DNA of 53,818 bases from a virus. The position numbers and the translations under genes are program-made. The notes below the pieces were generated by a model. It was not told the origin of the DNA and did not search any database. It saw nothing but the letters and a program-made list of their open reading frames with translations. The stretch is taken from positions 1 to 53,818 of IMG/VR virus record IMGVR_UViG_3300034072_000606. One strand, 5' to 3'. This document shows, in pieces, positions 15,217-23,282 of the stretch (the stretch's first letter is position 1; every line of letters starts with the position of its first letter).

Positions 15217-16462
15217 CGGTCACAGCGTCCTGAGCGCGTGTGATAGCCGTGTAGAGCCACTTCTGCGCTGAATCGCCGAAGGTCCCGGCCTCGTTGATAA
15301 TGAGCACCCGACCCCACTGAGAGCCCTGAGACTTGTGAACAGTGAGAGCGTAGCCAAAGGTGAACTCTTGAGCCTCGCGCCGCTCCCAATATCCGATCTC
15401 ATCCGGGTCGCCGTTGAAATGCTGAGGATGGGCTGGGATCAGGAGCGGTTCGGCCTCCGGTGCGTCGTCTGGGCGAATGCGCAGGTTGACGAAGCCGCCT
15501 ATCTCTTCGCTGTCGCTCGCGCTGATATGGAGCGTCCCGTTGAGCAGTCCGTGATCCTTGTCGTTACGAAGGCACACCAGCTTCTCCCCGGTCAACGGGA
15601 AATCGGCGTGCGAGTATTCCTTCAGGTCCCGGACGCGGTGATTAGTGGAAAGCCGGGTCCGGTTCCGTCCAACCAGTATCTGGTCTGCTGCGAGAGCCAG
15701 CTCAGGAGTGGCGCGGTGGATGACGGCTGAGTCTCCGTACTCGCCGACCCGCAAACGCTCGCCGTTGCGCACCCTCGTCGCAAGCTCCACAATTGGATTA
15801 TCCCGGGCCTGACGATGAATCTCCGTCAGCATGACATCCGGTTTAGCGTCAGTGAAGTAGCCTGTGCCTCGCACCGGGGGTAACTGCCCAGGATCGCCGA
15901 GAACCAGCACCGGCTTTCCGAAGGACATAATGTCCATCGCCATTTCCTCGTCAACCATGGAGCATTCGTCCACGACCAGCAACTTGGCGTCACGCAACTT
16001 GCTCTCCGGGTTGAGACTGAAGCCGGGGCGCTGATTGTTACGCTCCTCCACCTTGATAGCCGCCTGAAGCTTCGTAATCCGTTCCATCAGATCGCGGCGG
16101 GGCTTGTAGGACGGATCGCCCTGAGCCTCAAGCCGGTCTTCGTGAATCATCTGCTCGACTTCTTCAAGCTCGTCTTTGAGCTCAAGATAGCGTTCCTTGG
16201 ATCGCTCCTTGGGATTGTAAACAAGGCTGTGAAGGGTTTGAGCGTCCCCCGCACCGGATCGCCGGAGGACTGAAGCGGCCTTCCCGGTGAAAGCTGCGAA
16301 GATGACGTGACCGTCAACCCCTTGGGCAAGGTGCTTGGCCAGCGTTGTCTTGCCGGTGCCAGCATACCCGAAAAGGCGGAACAACTGCTTGTCGCCAGGG
16401 TTCTTCAGCCAGTTGCTCACCCGCACCAGCGCCTTGTCTTGCTGAGGAGACCAGATTGTCAT
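15203..16462 (-). CDS. SF1 DNA helicase (Dda/RecD2-like)
   Basis: A 419-aa superfamily 1B helicase. Motif I is GYAGTGKTT (32-40), motif II VDECSMVD, motif III GDPGQLPPV, and motifs V/VI are YALTVHKSQGSQW and WLYTAITRA at the C-terminus. A Lys/Glu-rich insertion (about residues 85-145) sits between motifs Ia and II. Like T4 Dda it would move 5' to 3' and could help origin opening, recombination or protein removal. ATG 16462 overlaps the stop of the upstream Zn-finger gene (TGATG). Confidence 0.93.
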   Translation of the reverse strand: MTIWSPQQDKALVRVSNWLKNPGDKQLFRLFGYAGTGKTTLAKHLAQGVDGHVIFAAFTGKAASVLRRSGAGDAQTLHSLVYNPKERSKERYLELKDELEEVEQMIHEDRLEAQGDPSYKPRRDLMERITKLQAAIKVEERNNQRPGFSLNPESKLRDAKLLVVDECSMVDEEMAMDIMSFGKPVLVLGDPGQLPPVRGTGYFTDAKPDVMLTEIHRQARDNPIVELATRVRNGERLRVGEYGDSAVIHRATPELALAADQILVGRNRTRLSTNHRVRDLKEYSHADFPLTGEKLVCLRNDKDHGLLNGTLHISASDSEEIGGFVNLRIRPDDAPEAEPLLIPAHPQHFNGDPDEIGYWERREAQEFTFGYALTVHKSQGSQWGRVLIINEAGTFGDSAQKWLYTAITRAQDAVTVVGG

Positions 16463-16845
16463 CAGAACGGAACCTTCTCATTTCGGGCCGGGGAAGTTTG
16501 GTGAGCCCCTTCCGGGTATCTCTCCACGTAGCACTTGTAGTGGTATTTGTTAATCCCGTCCCATTTACAAGGATCGCCAGTCAGGGTCGGCTTCCCGCAA
16601 CCGACACACCTGCCTGGGCGTCGTATTGTGACCATACCGTAAACGAGATTTAGCATCACCGTTCCGCTCGCGCCCACGTCTATGCCCAAGCGGTAGCTCC
16701 ATCCAGCCCCGAAGCGAGGCGATGAGCCCGTTTTGGGGCTGGCTTGGTTAAGGGGGGCTGAATGCTTGGAGCCTTTCCAGTTGTAACCTTCTTGCCAAGG
16801 CCACCTGGAAGCGGTTAATTCGAGATTTAGGAAGCGCAAATACAT
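16462..16845 (-). CDS. Hypothetical protein with C-terminal zinc finger
   Basis: A 127-aa protein. The C-terminal part has CVGCGKPTLTGDPC then YHYKC, a plausible four-Cys zinc site, after a hydrophobic beta strand region (TVMLNLVYGMVTI). ATG 16845 is preceded by AGAAATGGAGAACCAA. It is coupled to the SF1 helicase by a 1-nt overlap, so it may be a helicase partner; function is unknown. Confidence 0.65.
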   Translation of the reverse strand: MYLRFLNLELTASRWPWQEGYNWKGSKHSAPLNQASPKTGSSPRFGAGWSYRLGIDVGASGTVMLNLVYGMVTIRRPGRCVGCGKPTLTGDPCKWDGINKYHYKCYVERYPEGAHQTSPARNEKVPF

Positions 16846-16869
16846 TTGGTTCTCCATTTCTGAAAGGGC

Positions 16870-16918
16870 GCTCCCCGCCTTGTCGGTCTGACGGGACAAA
16901 CCTACTGAGGCGGGGAGC
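16870..16918 (-). terminator. Long perfect hairpin between SSB-like and Zn-finger genes
   Basis: GCTCCCCGCCT (16870-16880) pairs with AGGCGGGGAGC (16908-16918): 11 perfect base pairs with a 27-nt loop, and an inner TGTC/GACA pair. There is no T tract. It sits 25 nt upstream of the next leader and may attenuate transcription after the abundant SSB-like gene or protect its mRNA. Confidence 0.5.
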
Positions 16919-16976
16919 TGGACGGGCGCTCCATCACGGCTTTCCCCGTCCTAATTCTGACCAGAGGACGAGATGA

Positions 16977-17849
16977 TCAGAATGGAGGATCGTCCATATC
17001 TTCCTTGGAGCGACCGCCGCCCGACGAACGGGTGTTGCCGCCGGAAGTCTCGCGCTCAGGCAGATCGGGCTGCTCGCCAGCCGCGCCTTCCTGAGACATC
17101 TTCAGAGCGCCTTCGGCCTTCTGACGGACCATCTCCGCACCCATCTGGACAACGGGGTGGTCTGCCGGCAGACGAGCGCCGGTGGCGTCCTTGTTCTCGC
17201 TGTCGAAAGCCGCGTTATAGACGAACCACGACTGGTTGCCGTCCACCTTCTTTTCAGAGGTGATGCGCCAGACGTGGCAGAACCACGGAGCCTTGAACTT
17301 GCGACCGTTGGCGCCGGGAAGCATGATGCTGTCGGAACGGTTGACAATGGACTTGTAAGCCTTGATGCGGGTCGAAGTGAAGGAGATGACCGCCGCGTAG
17401 GGCTCGCCGTCTTCGTCATCTTCTTCCGGCAGGACGAAGCCGAACAGATAGAACGTTTCGATGAGGTCGTTGCCGTTCTTCAGCGTGATCTTGCCGCGCT
17501 GGGACTTGGCCCACTGGCTGATCGGCTCTTGGAGGCCATAGGAAGCAACGAGACCGCCGCCGCTCTCGACCGGAACCCATTCCACGTACATGTGGTCACG
17601 GCAGGCCGGAACGAAGCGGAACCCGGACGGGTAAAGCTGCTGCGTCGCCGTGTTGATGAACATGCCGGCTTTCGCGCCGTCCACGGTTTCGATTTCCGGG
17701 CTGTTCTTTTCCAGAACCTTGATGAACGGAATTGATCTGTCAGAACTGTCCAGATCGTCAAGACCCTGACCTGCGTATTCCTCCAGCCCCGCGTATTCCG
17801 CCGGGAGCTGAGCCTGCTGCTTGGTTACTGCTGTCGTCTGCTTTGCCAT
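16977..17849 (-). CDS. Putative single-stranded DNA-binding protein
   Basis: A 290-aa protein. The core (about residues 35-230) is beta-rich, with SIPFIKVLEKNSPEI near the start and a FYLFGFVLPEEDDED strand. The last residues, KEDMDDPPF after a Gly/Ser-rich linker, copy the acidic, Phe-terminated tail by which bacterial and phage SSBs recruit partners. Together with its place between replication genes, this supports an SSB role; I cannot identify the fold more precisely. ATG 17849 follows AAGGAGAGCCATA; a longer in-frame start lies in non-coding-looking sequence. Confidence 0.65.
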   Translation of the reverse strand: MAKQTTAVTKQQAQLPAEYAGLEEYAGQGLDDLDSSDRSIPFIKVLEKNSPEIETVDGAKAGMFINTATQQLYPSGFRFVPACRDHMYVEWVPVESGGGLVASYGLQEPISQWAKSQRGKITLKNGNDLIETFYLFGFVLPEEDDEDGEPYAAVISFTSTRIKAYKSIVNRSDSIMLPGANGRKFKAPWFCHVWRITSEKKVDGNQSWFVYNAAFDSENKDATGARLPADHPVVQMGAEMVRQKAEGALKMSQEGAAGEQPDLPERETSGGNTRSSGGGRSKEDMDDPPF

Positions 17850-18032
17850 TATGGCTCTCCTTAAAGTGAGGCGGTTTCCAGGCACCGGCTCTAGCCCTCT
17901 TCGTCCAGCAGACGAACCTCTCACCACTCACCCAGGTGACGGGAACTTTTGGCGTCTGGCGTGGTTCTGCCCCACATTCGGCTCGCGGTGATCAACCCGG
18001 TTGCCAGCACTATGCCATACCAAACGCGTGAA
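17850..18032. other. Intergenic leader of the SSB-like gene
   Basis: 183 bp without a supported gene. It holds the AAGGAG ribosome site of the SSB-like gene, a CTAGAGCCGG segment at about 17886-17893 like those in P1 and P3, and a possible GTG-started reading frame of about 31 codons with one hydrophobic stretch. I do not call the latter a gene: no ribosome site is clear. Confidence 0.4.
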
Positions 18033-18584
18033 CTATTTGGGCTTCACCACGGCCTGCTTCCACATATGGACGCCGAGCAATTCAAGTGGCACGTCCTCGC
18101 CCTTCGAAAGCTTCTCGCGCACCAGAGACCCGAGTGTCTGCCAGTGGACCGACTGCTTGTGAAACGCCTTGGTCAGACCGGCGGCGCGCAGCGCGTCAAC
18201 GGCCTTCTTGATTTCTTCTTCCTTGGCCTTGCCGAGATCAACGTTGATCTCACTCTTGATGATCCCGCCGTTGCCGCCGTCCCGGAGCCACTTGAACGCC
18301 TCGCGTTCCTTCTCCTTCGTGGGCTGACCGCGTACCATATCGGTGATCGACACCTTGAGGCCGTCAATCGTGGTGAGCTCTTCCTGACCAGCCGCCGCCA
18401 TCAGCTCCGGCATAACGTCTTCCTGAAGCGTCTTCAGGTGTTGCTTCGCCTGACGCAGAGCCTCTTCGGCCTCGTCAACCGCGATCTGGGCCGCGAGGAT
18501 ATCCCGCGCCACGCCCGCGATCTGGGCCAGAATGTTATCGGTCTTGAGGGGTGCTTGGGCAAGTTGTTCGTAACTGGCAGTCAT
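18033..18584 (-). CDS. Conserved tailed-phage protein with N-terminal coiled coil
   Basis: A 183-aa protein resembling a family common in phage replication regions. It has a long Ala/Glu/Gln coiled coil (about 25-60), a DGLKVSITDMV strand region, REAFKWLRDGG, and a C-terminal HWQTLGSLVREKL...LLGVHMW module. The length is usual. It is encoded next to the SSB-like protein and may act on or beside ssDNA, but no activity is established that I can name. ATG 18584 has AAAAGGAGCACCACT upstream and promoter P4 ahead of it. Confidence 0.7.
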   Translation of the reverse strand: MTASYEQLAQAPLKTDNILAQIAGVARDILAAQIAVDEAEEALRQAKQHLKTLQEDVMPELMAAAGQEELTTIDGLKVSITDMVRGQPTKEKEREAFKWLRDGGNGGIIKSEINVDLGKAKEEEIKKAVDALRAAGLTKAFHKQSVHWQTLGSLVREKLSKGEDVPLELLGVHMWKQAVVKPK

Positions 18585-18609
18585 AGTGGTGCTCCTTTTC
18601 TACAGTGAG

Positions 18610-18638
18610 AGATTATCCCCGCTTCGGGGCGTTGGCTA
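18610..18638 (-). promoter_or_regulatory. Promoter P4
   Basis: -35 TAGCCA (18633-18638), 17-bp spacer, -10 TAATCT (18610-18615) with the CGGGGATAA box joined to the -10. The spacer forms a CCCCG/CGGGG hairpin as at P1. It overlaps the end of the 18613 gene and drives 18033 and the replication genes below it. Confidence 0.6.
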
Positions 18639-18975
18639 CTTCGAAGACTTGGGCTTCAATAGGTGTATACACCTTCTGGCGACCGTTCCACTGAAGAAAC
18701 CGAATGCGACCCTTGTTCACATCACATGCGACCGCCGCTGCGAGACCGCAGAGAACCGGGTTGCCGACCATCAAGAGGTAATCGTCATCACCGAAGTCCT
18801 CAAGAGCGTCCCAGAGGTCATTGATGATCGAGTCAGTTGCCCAAGGGGCAGCGGTGGGCGTGAGAAGAAACTTGAGGTCTCCGAATTTCTCAGCCGGGGT
18901 CAGATCGTAAACGGGCACATACGATCCGGTGGCCGTATCGTAACGCCTATGGTCTTGTACAACAAACACAGTCAT
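18613..18975 (-). CDS. Conserved phage protein of unknown function
   Basis: A 120-aa protein with a TVFVVQDH strand, YDLTPAEKFGDLKFLLTP, then DDDYLLMVGNPVLCGLAAAVACD and GRIRFLQWNGRQ. I recognise this arrangement from replication regions of many tailed phages but know no proven function. ATG 18975 overlaps the helicase stop (ATGA). A GTG three codons upstream is rejected as it lies further inside the helicase gene. Confidence 0.75.
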   Translation of the reverse strand: MTVFVVQDHRRYDTATGSYVPVYDLTPAEKFGDLKFLLTPTAAPWATDSIINDLWDALEDFGDDDYLLMVGNPVLCGLAAAVACDVNKGRIRFLQWNGRQKVYTPIEAQVFEVANAPKRG

Positions 18976-20453
18976 CTGATCCACTCCTTCATTTTGTCCC
19001 CGAGAATCACGCTGGCAACTTCAAGTTTCTTGACGAGCGCCTCAATCGCGTTTTCGTCCCGGGTTCCCGCGCAAACCAGATCGGTGTAGTCAACATGGTC
19101 AACTTGGCCGATACGGTGATTGCGGTCTTCGCTCTGAAGCCGCATGCGCAGATTGTAGTTATTGTTGAAATAGATAGTGGACTTGGCTTCGTTCAAAGTC
19201 AAGCCCTCGCACATTGAGACGTTCGCCACGAAGTCCGTTGCGTCGCCCTTTTTGAAATCGTCCTTGGCCTTCTGAAGCTCGTTGGACGACCGGGTGCCGT
19301 CATACCGGACGGGCTTGCGACCCATCTTCTGAAGGGTCTCCATTATCATCTCAACGTCCCGGGTCCAAACAGCCCAAGTGATCGCCTTCCCGGGGGTGTC
19401 TTCGATCTTTTCCTGATAGGCGCGCAGGCGAGGGTTGCGGGCGCGGTCGATTAGCTCAACCGGCTCCTGCCCGGCCTCGACCGGGAGATAACCGCAAAGG
19501 ACCTGCTGCATGCGGAGAAGACGGACGATTGCCAGAGGCGCGGCAATAAGCTCACCGCTCTCAAGGAACGTCATGAACTCCTCGTCAAGCTCCTTGTACA
19601 TCCGCGCCTGCGTCGGTGTCATCTCGTAATACCGCTTGCTGTAGAGCTTCTCCGGCAAGTCTAGGACCTGATCCTTGGTGACGCGACTGCTGATAAGCTT
19701 CAGAGCTGTGTACAACTCCTCAAGATTATTGTAGCAGTCTAGGATCGGATATTCAATAGTCTTCAGCCGACCCTTCACCATCTGTTTCGTGAAACCAACG
19801 TCCCACACACCGAAATATGCTTTGAAGGCCGTGAAGCTGTCAATATCAAGCTCTCGCTGCCAGAAATCCGGGTCCAGGAATTTCACCTGACTGTAAATGT
19901 CAAACGGTCCATTCGGAACCGGCGTGCCGGACATGATGCGACGATAGGCCGCGTGCTTGCCCCCGGCGAGGATCGACATTGTGGACTTCGCAGATGGCGT
20001 TTTGACGCGATGGGACTCATCAAGGCCGCAGAACACCCGGCGCTTCTTCATCATCTGCCAAACGGCCTTCTTCCCCATATCCGTCTGCCACGCCTCGTAG
20101 CTGATCGCGAGAAGCGGGAAGCGGTTGGTGTTGAGAAGGTTGCGGACCTGCTCCTGACGGTATTTTACCCCCGGGGTGTCGGGGTGGTAGGCGTGAAGCT
20201 CCATACCCTCCAAAAGCTCCGGCGGAAGATGGGTTGGCAACTCATCGGTGATCCAGTTGCGGTGAACACCGTTCGGGGCCACAATAATGGCTCCTTGAAT
20301 TTCCCCTTCAGTCCACAGGTGAGCGATGGTGTCAATATTGGGCTTCGTCTTGCCGCAACCCTGCTCCCAGAAAAGGGCGTAGTTTTCTGAAGACTTGTGC
20401 TCTTCAAAATGCTCTGCTTGGTGCTGGAAAGGCTTCGTGTAAGGGACGTACAT
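18972..20453 (-). CDS. SNF2-like DEAD/DEAH-box helicase
   Basis: A 493-aa SF2 helicase of the phage SNF2-like group. Walker A is EQGCGKT (30-36), Walker B DESH (145-148), motif III SGTPVPNGPFD, and motif VI RLQSEDRNHRIGQ in the C-terminal RecA domain. Both RecA-like domains are complete. Such proteins remodel protein-DNA complexes or branched DNA. The start is ATG 20453 with AGAAATGGAGCATCCA upstream; the ATG inside that leader (20465) is rejected. It is the first gene after promoter P5 and the TTAACTT array. Confidence 0.92.
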   Translation of the reverse strand: MYVPYTKPFQHQAEHFEEHKSSENYALFWEQGCGKTKPNIDTIAHLWTEGEIQGAIIVAPNGVHRNWITDELPTHLPPELLEGMELHAYHPDTPGVKYRQEQVRNLLNTNRFPLLAISYEAWQTDMGKKAVWQMMKKRRVFCGLDESHRVKTPSAKSTMSILAGGKHAAYRRIMSGTPVPNGPFDIYSQVKFLDPDFWQRELDIDSFTAFKAYFGVWDVGFTKQMVKGRLKTIEYPILDCYNNLEELYTALKLISSRVTKDQVLDLPEKLYSKRYYEMTPTQARMYKELDEEFMTFLESGELIAAPLAIVRLLRMQQVLCGYLPVEAGQEPVELIDRARNPRLRAYQEKIEDTPGKAITWAVWTRDVEMIMETLQKMGRKPVRYDGTRSSNELQKAKDDFKKGDATDFVANVSMCEGLTLNEAKSTIYFNNNYNLRMRLQSEDRNHRIGQVDHVDYTDLVCAGTRDENAIEALVKKLEVASVILGDKMKEWIR

Positions 20454-20476
20454 TGGATGCTCCATTTCTTAACCGG

Positions 20477-20505
20477 AAGATAGCGAGCCCCGCTCCGGTA
20501 ATCTA
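20477..20505 (-). promoter_or_regulatory. Promoter P5 (helicase module)
   Basis: -35 TAGATT (20500-20505), 17-bp spacer, -10 TATCTT (20477-20482). The TTAACTT repeat region ends 20 bp upstream of the -35. It lacks the CGGGGATAA box, as does P9, the other promoter next to such an array. Confidence 0.55.
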
Positions 20506-20524
20506 GCCCAGAGGCGTGGCGGCT

Positions 20525-20720
20525 CGTCTTAACGTTCTTAACTTAGCCGATCCGGTCACAGCGAAGTTAAGACGCTCAACCCCCCAGCCCCGTTGTCAAA
20601 ATCTTAACTTTCTTATGTTTCTTAACTTAGAAATAGGGGTCTATGAAAATGAAGTTACACCGGCGAATATAAAACCACCTAAGAAAGTTAAGAAGCTAAG
20701 ATTTCCCTGCCCTGGGCATC
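20525..20720. repeat. TTAACTT array, copy A
   Basis: An AT-rich non-coding block homologous to 45342-45540. It holds six or more TTAAC/GTTAA-centred sites in both orientations, including the CGTCTTAAC...GTTAAGACG arms at its left end. A large imperfect inverted repeat (ATCTTAACTTTCTTA against TAAGAAAGTTAAGAAG) surrounds a conserved core, AATAGGGGTCTATGAAAA, then CGAATATAAA. A TTCTTA-N17-TATATT pair is conserved in both copies on the minus strand. Likely an operator/activator array, possibly also an origin. Confidence 0.8.
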
Positions 20721-20735
20721 ACTTATGCGTCTTAA

Positions 20736-21452
20736 CTAGGGAACTGCTTTCTTAGGTTTTCGCAATTTCGAAGTTAAGACGGGAGCTGGCAGAAATCCGG
20801 CAACACGAGCCTCCTCAACCGAAGCGAAGCACCCGCGAGCCTTAACTAGGTCCCTCCAGGGGCTCTCCGGGCCGTGGTAATATTTCGACCCGGAAGCCGC
20901 CCAGACGGTTTGTTCAGACGTACATTCGGCCCAGTGAGCAGGCCGAACTACAAACCGGGGGCGATCCTCCCCGACATATGTGCCCAGAAGGAACGCGCTG
21001 ATCACCGCTGTGATGAAGAGGATGATAAGCCAGACCTGTGACGGCAGACTGTACTTCCCGCGCTCGTCATCCGGGGTTAGATACAAGGCTACGCAACCGC
21101 CGACAAGGAGCAATCGACTGAAATTGGAGGTAGGGGTGCCAAGCCAATCAACGGGGGTGCCAGCTATATTCCAGCAGAGCGTAAAAATGCCCCCGTACAC
21201 CACGGAGGCGGCAACAGCCGGGATGCCTACAGCCCCGAGATGGGCCATCCTGTGCTCAGGGCTTCGTTCCCCGCGCCACAACACGCCGTACCAGCCTTGA
21301 AAGTATTTGAAGATGATCGCAAGACCCACGAGAACGGCGAACACCGAAAGCGACACCGAAAGGATCGGGCCGGGGACATACCAGCCCAAAGACCAGTAAG
21401 CCGCGAGACCCAAACAGATGTTGATCAGGAATTGGTTTTTCGTCACTTTCAT
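20736..21452 (-). CDS. Multi-pass membrane protein at the end of the lysis module
   Basis: A 238-aa protein with about five hydrophobic segments (FLINICLGLAAYWSLGWYV, then ILSVSLSVFAVLVGLAIIF, and others up to LIILFITAVISAFLLGTYV) and a soluble C-terminal domain of about 75 residues. That domain (VWAASGSKYYHGPESPW, then CFASVEEARVAGFLPAP) resembles the small Ada metal-binding-like or excalibur-type modules that end in an alanine-rich -AGF/Y- motif. ATG 21452 has GGAG 9 nt upstream and overlaps the preceding gene (ATGA). It ends inside the TTAACTT region. Role unknown: lysis regulation or superinfection exclusion. Confidence 0.65.
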   Translation of the reverse strand: MKVTKNQFLINICLGLAAYWSLGWYVPGPILSVSLSVFAVLVGLAIIFKYFQGWYGVLWRGERSPEHRMAHLGAVGIPAVAASVVYGGIFTLCWNIAGTPVDWLGTPTSNFSRLLLVGGCVALYLTPDDERGKYSLPSQVWLIILFITAVISAFLLGTYVGEDRPRFVVRPAHWAECTSEQTVWAASGSKYYHGPESPWRDLVKARGCFASVEEARVAGFLPAPVLTSKLRKPKKAVP

Positions 21453-21634
21453 GGGGACTTGCTCCGGCGATTCAATTCCACAATCCCAGACATGGATTGT
21501 AGAACGCGATTTCCAGACTGGATAGCCTGTATAGTTTGGTTGAGCTCTTGCTGTAGCCGGTTCAGCTCTTTTTCCCGCTCCTCGCGTTCCTTTTGAGGGC
21601 GTCCCGGGCGCAAATATTTGGAGATGTTGATCAT
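21449..21634 (-). CDS. Small coiled-coil protein
   Basis: A 61-aa protein, mostly one charged helix (EREEREKELNRLQQELNQT), joined by ATGA overlaps to both neighbours in the lysis module. No membrane segment. It may modulate the membrane proteins encoded on either side. No family recognised. Confidence 0.65.
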   Translation of the reverse strand: MINISKYLRPGRPQKEREEREKELNRLQQELNQTIQAIQSGNRVLQSMSGIVELNRRSKSP

Positions 21635-21867
21635 CGTGACCTCCGGTCGCCCTTGATGAGCTCAACCAAAGTCTCAACGCTGTTTTTGACTTCGGTAGCA
21701 AGCTCCACGACCCGCATGACGTCAGTGCGACGAGCTTCATGTAGGTCGTCTTTTGCTTTCTCAGCAGCTCTCCACTGCTTGACGACCCAGACCAGAGCGC
21801 CCATCAGACCGACGATGATGAAGAGGTCTAGCCGTCCCTTTTCAAGAAAGCCGGTCAATTCAGTCAC
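21631..21867 (-). CDS. Single-pass membrane protein, holin-like
   Basis: A 78-aa protein with one membrane segment (LFIIVGLMGALVWVVKQW, about 14-31) followed by a long amphipathic charged helix. This is the shape of small phage holins or anti-holins of the one-segment type. GTG 21867 follows GGGAGCGTATT. It overlaps the Rz1-like gene by 8 nt. With the two-segment protein at 22202-22451 it could form a holin/anti-holin pair. Confidence 0.6.
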   Translation of the reverse strand: MTELTGFLEKGRLDLFIIVGLMGALVWVVKQWRAAEKAKDDLHEARRTDVMRVVELATEVKNSVETLVELIKGDRRSR

Positions 21868-22102
21868 AATACGCTCCCCGGGCTGCGTTGTTACCGCGCA
21901 CTTCAAGTTGCGTTTGGTCCGTGTCTTTGCTGGAATAGGTTAGAGGCTTCCAAGCCTCGCAAGCGGCTGAAGCCGCCGCTTTGTCTGCTTCAATCCCGGC
22001 GGAACGGGTCGTCAGGGTCTGCTGGCACCCTACCATTGAGAACGTCATCACGAGCGTCGTTAGCGCGGTCAACCCGCTCGCCCTGAAGGGTCTTGAGCTC
22101 AT
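21860..22102 (-). CDS. Rz1-like outer-membrane spanin lipoprotein
   Basis: An 80-aa lipoprotein. A signal helix LTALTTLVMTFSMVGC ends in a lipobox (SMVGC), giving a mature lipoprotein with Cys26. The C-terminal EAWKPLTYSSKDTDQ...VRGNNAARGAYC pattern is typical of outer spanins. The 5' part overlaps the inner-spanin gene in another frame, the classical nested Rz/Rz1 arrangement. It should join the inner spanin to fuse the membranes in the final step of lysis. Confidence 0.85.
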   Translation of the reverse strand: MSSRPFRASGLTALTTLVMTFSMVGCQQTLTTRSAGIEADKAAASAACEAWKPLTYSSKDTDQTQLEVRGNNAARGAYCD

Positions 22103-22205
22103 TGATCAGGTTCCTTTCAATCTCGTGCTTCTCAGCCTGCCGGGCGAACCACGAAGCAAGGCTGAGAAGCATCTTGAGAACGGCGAGAGCCGTGCCAACG
22201 CTCAC
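21990..22205 (-). CDS. Rz-like inner-membrane spanin
   Basis: A 71-aa protein with an N-terminal hydrophobic segment (ALAVLKMLLSLASWFA) and a charged periplasmic helix (EKHEIERNLINELKTL). GTG 22205 overlaps the holin stop (GTGA), and its 3' half encloses the start of Rz1. It is short for an Rz but has the right topology and context. Confidence 0.8.
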   Translation of the reverse strand: MSVGTALAVLKMLLSLASWFARQAEKHEIERNLINELKTLQGERVDRANDARDDVLNGRVPADPDDPFRRD

Positions 22206-22451
22206 TTGACCGGCGGTTGCTCTTTGGTCAGACCCTTGAAGCCGTCTCGAACAACGTTGATCAACATCTTGACGACACCCAGCACGGTGAGGATCGTTGC
22301 GGCGAGGGTCGGGCTCAGAAACTGAATGTTGGAGCATTCAAGCTCGCCATTGGCCAGGGTTGTACAACCCATAGCCGAAAGGACGGCAGTAAGACCGGCG
22401 ATGATGATCATCACCACATTGATGATGTTGTGGATAAGGTTCGTGTTCAAC
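22202..22451 (-). CDS. Holin, two transmembrane segments
   Basis: An 82-aa protein with hydrophobic segments NVVMIIIAGLTAVLSAM (about 11-27) and TLAATILTVLGVVKMLINVV (about 47-66), and a charged C-terminal tail: a class II holin profile. Start TTG 22451 is set by the GAGGAGAGACAAG leader. It lies between the endolysin and spanin genes. It should open the inner membrane at the lysis time. Confidence 0.75.
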
Positions 22452-22461
22452 TTGTCTCTCC

Positions 22462-23271
22462 TCAGAGATTGGCAAACTGGAAATGCATCCAATCGTAATT
22501 TCGTGCGCGGCCCAAAGATAACGCGCCTTGCGCCTCAACGATAGCCCAAAAGGGCTCGTAAACAGGTTTCGCCAACTCTGCGCGGTCACGACCCCACCGA
22601 AGTTGATTCCGCTCCGGGTCCAGATCGTAGGCGATCCCATACCCATGCATGCTAATGGTTTCCCCGCCCCTCATCTTGCGGAGATTGTAGCAACCGCCGA
22701 AGAGGTCAAGCCCCAGCTCGCGACACTTGGTCTCTCCATAGTGTTTCGCTGTCTCAGCGAAGATGGTTGTGAAGGCGTCCGCCACGAGCTTGTGGCAGCT
22801 GAAGCTGGAGACCTTCTGGGCCTTGTTCCAAGCGATCCGAAATGGGAAGGGGAACTGCGCCTTGCCGGCTGTACAATCCGGGTTCCCGGCCTTTCCGAAG
22901 AAATTGGGGACGCCCTTCTGAGTGGGCCAGCGCGTGTTTTTCGGGGGAGCCTTGGAAGGAAGGTCAGGAGCCCGACCGGGGAGCACTTCCTGCTTGCCGG
23001 TCGTGATGAAGTGATCCCAAGCGTTGAACGCCTCCTGGGTGTTGTGCCCAGAGTAGCCGTCTACCTTTCCCGGCTCGTAACCGGCGGCTGTGAGGATGAC
23101 CTGAGCCGCAGCCACGCGCTGACGAGCTTCCGACCACTTGAGAGCTTCCGGCTTATTGCGTTGAAGAACCTTTGACACGGCCTCCTTTGACTTGGGGCCG
23201 AAGTCCCCGTCAAGACCGCCGGCATAGTAACCGGCGGCTTTGAGGAGCCGCTGAATTGAGCGGTTGTCCAT
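22462..23271 (-). CDS. Endolysin: peptidoglycan-binding repeats plus M15 peptidase
   Basis: A 269-aa modular lysin. Two peptidoglycan-binding-like repeats occupy residues 1-90 (AAGYYAGGLDGDFGPKSKEAV and AAGYEPGKVDGYSGHNTQEAF). The C-terminal part is a D-Ala-D-Ala carboxypeptidase/VanY-like M15 domain with His209 and Asp216 in MHGYGIAYD, Glu246 in IVEAQG and His263 in WMHF as zinc and catalytic residues. It should cleave the peptide part of peptidoglycan. There is no signal peptide, so release through the adjacent holin is expected. ATG 23271. Confidence 0.9.
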   Translation of the reverse strand: MDNRSIQRLLKAAGYYAGGLDGDFGPKSKEAVSKVLQRNKPEALKWSEARQRVAAAQVILTAAGYEPGKVDGYSGHNTQEAFNAWDHFITTGKQEVLPGRAPDLPSKAPPKNTRWPTQKGVPNFFGKAGNPDCTAGKAQFPFPFRIAWNKAQKVSSFSCHKLVADAFTTIFAETAKHYGETKCRELGLDLFGGCYNLRKMRGGETISMHGYGIAYDLDPERNQLRWGRDRAELAKPVYEPFWAIVEAQGALSLGRARNYDWMHFQFANL

Positions 23272-23282
23272 TGCTCTTCCTT

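Noticed and set aside
16870-16918. Riboswitch or structured RNA at the long hairpin
   Set aside because: A single perfect stem with a simple loop and no conserved ligand-type architecture; treated as a transcript-processing or termination stem.
17850-18032. Small hydrophobic frame of about 31 codons upstream of the SSB-like gene
   Set aside because: GTG start only, no ribosome site, interrupted by no conserved motif; left as intergenic.
20525-20720. CRISPR-like array in the TTAACTT regions
   Set aside because: Sites are short, in both orientations and irregularly spaced; no repeat-spacer periodicity.
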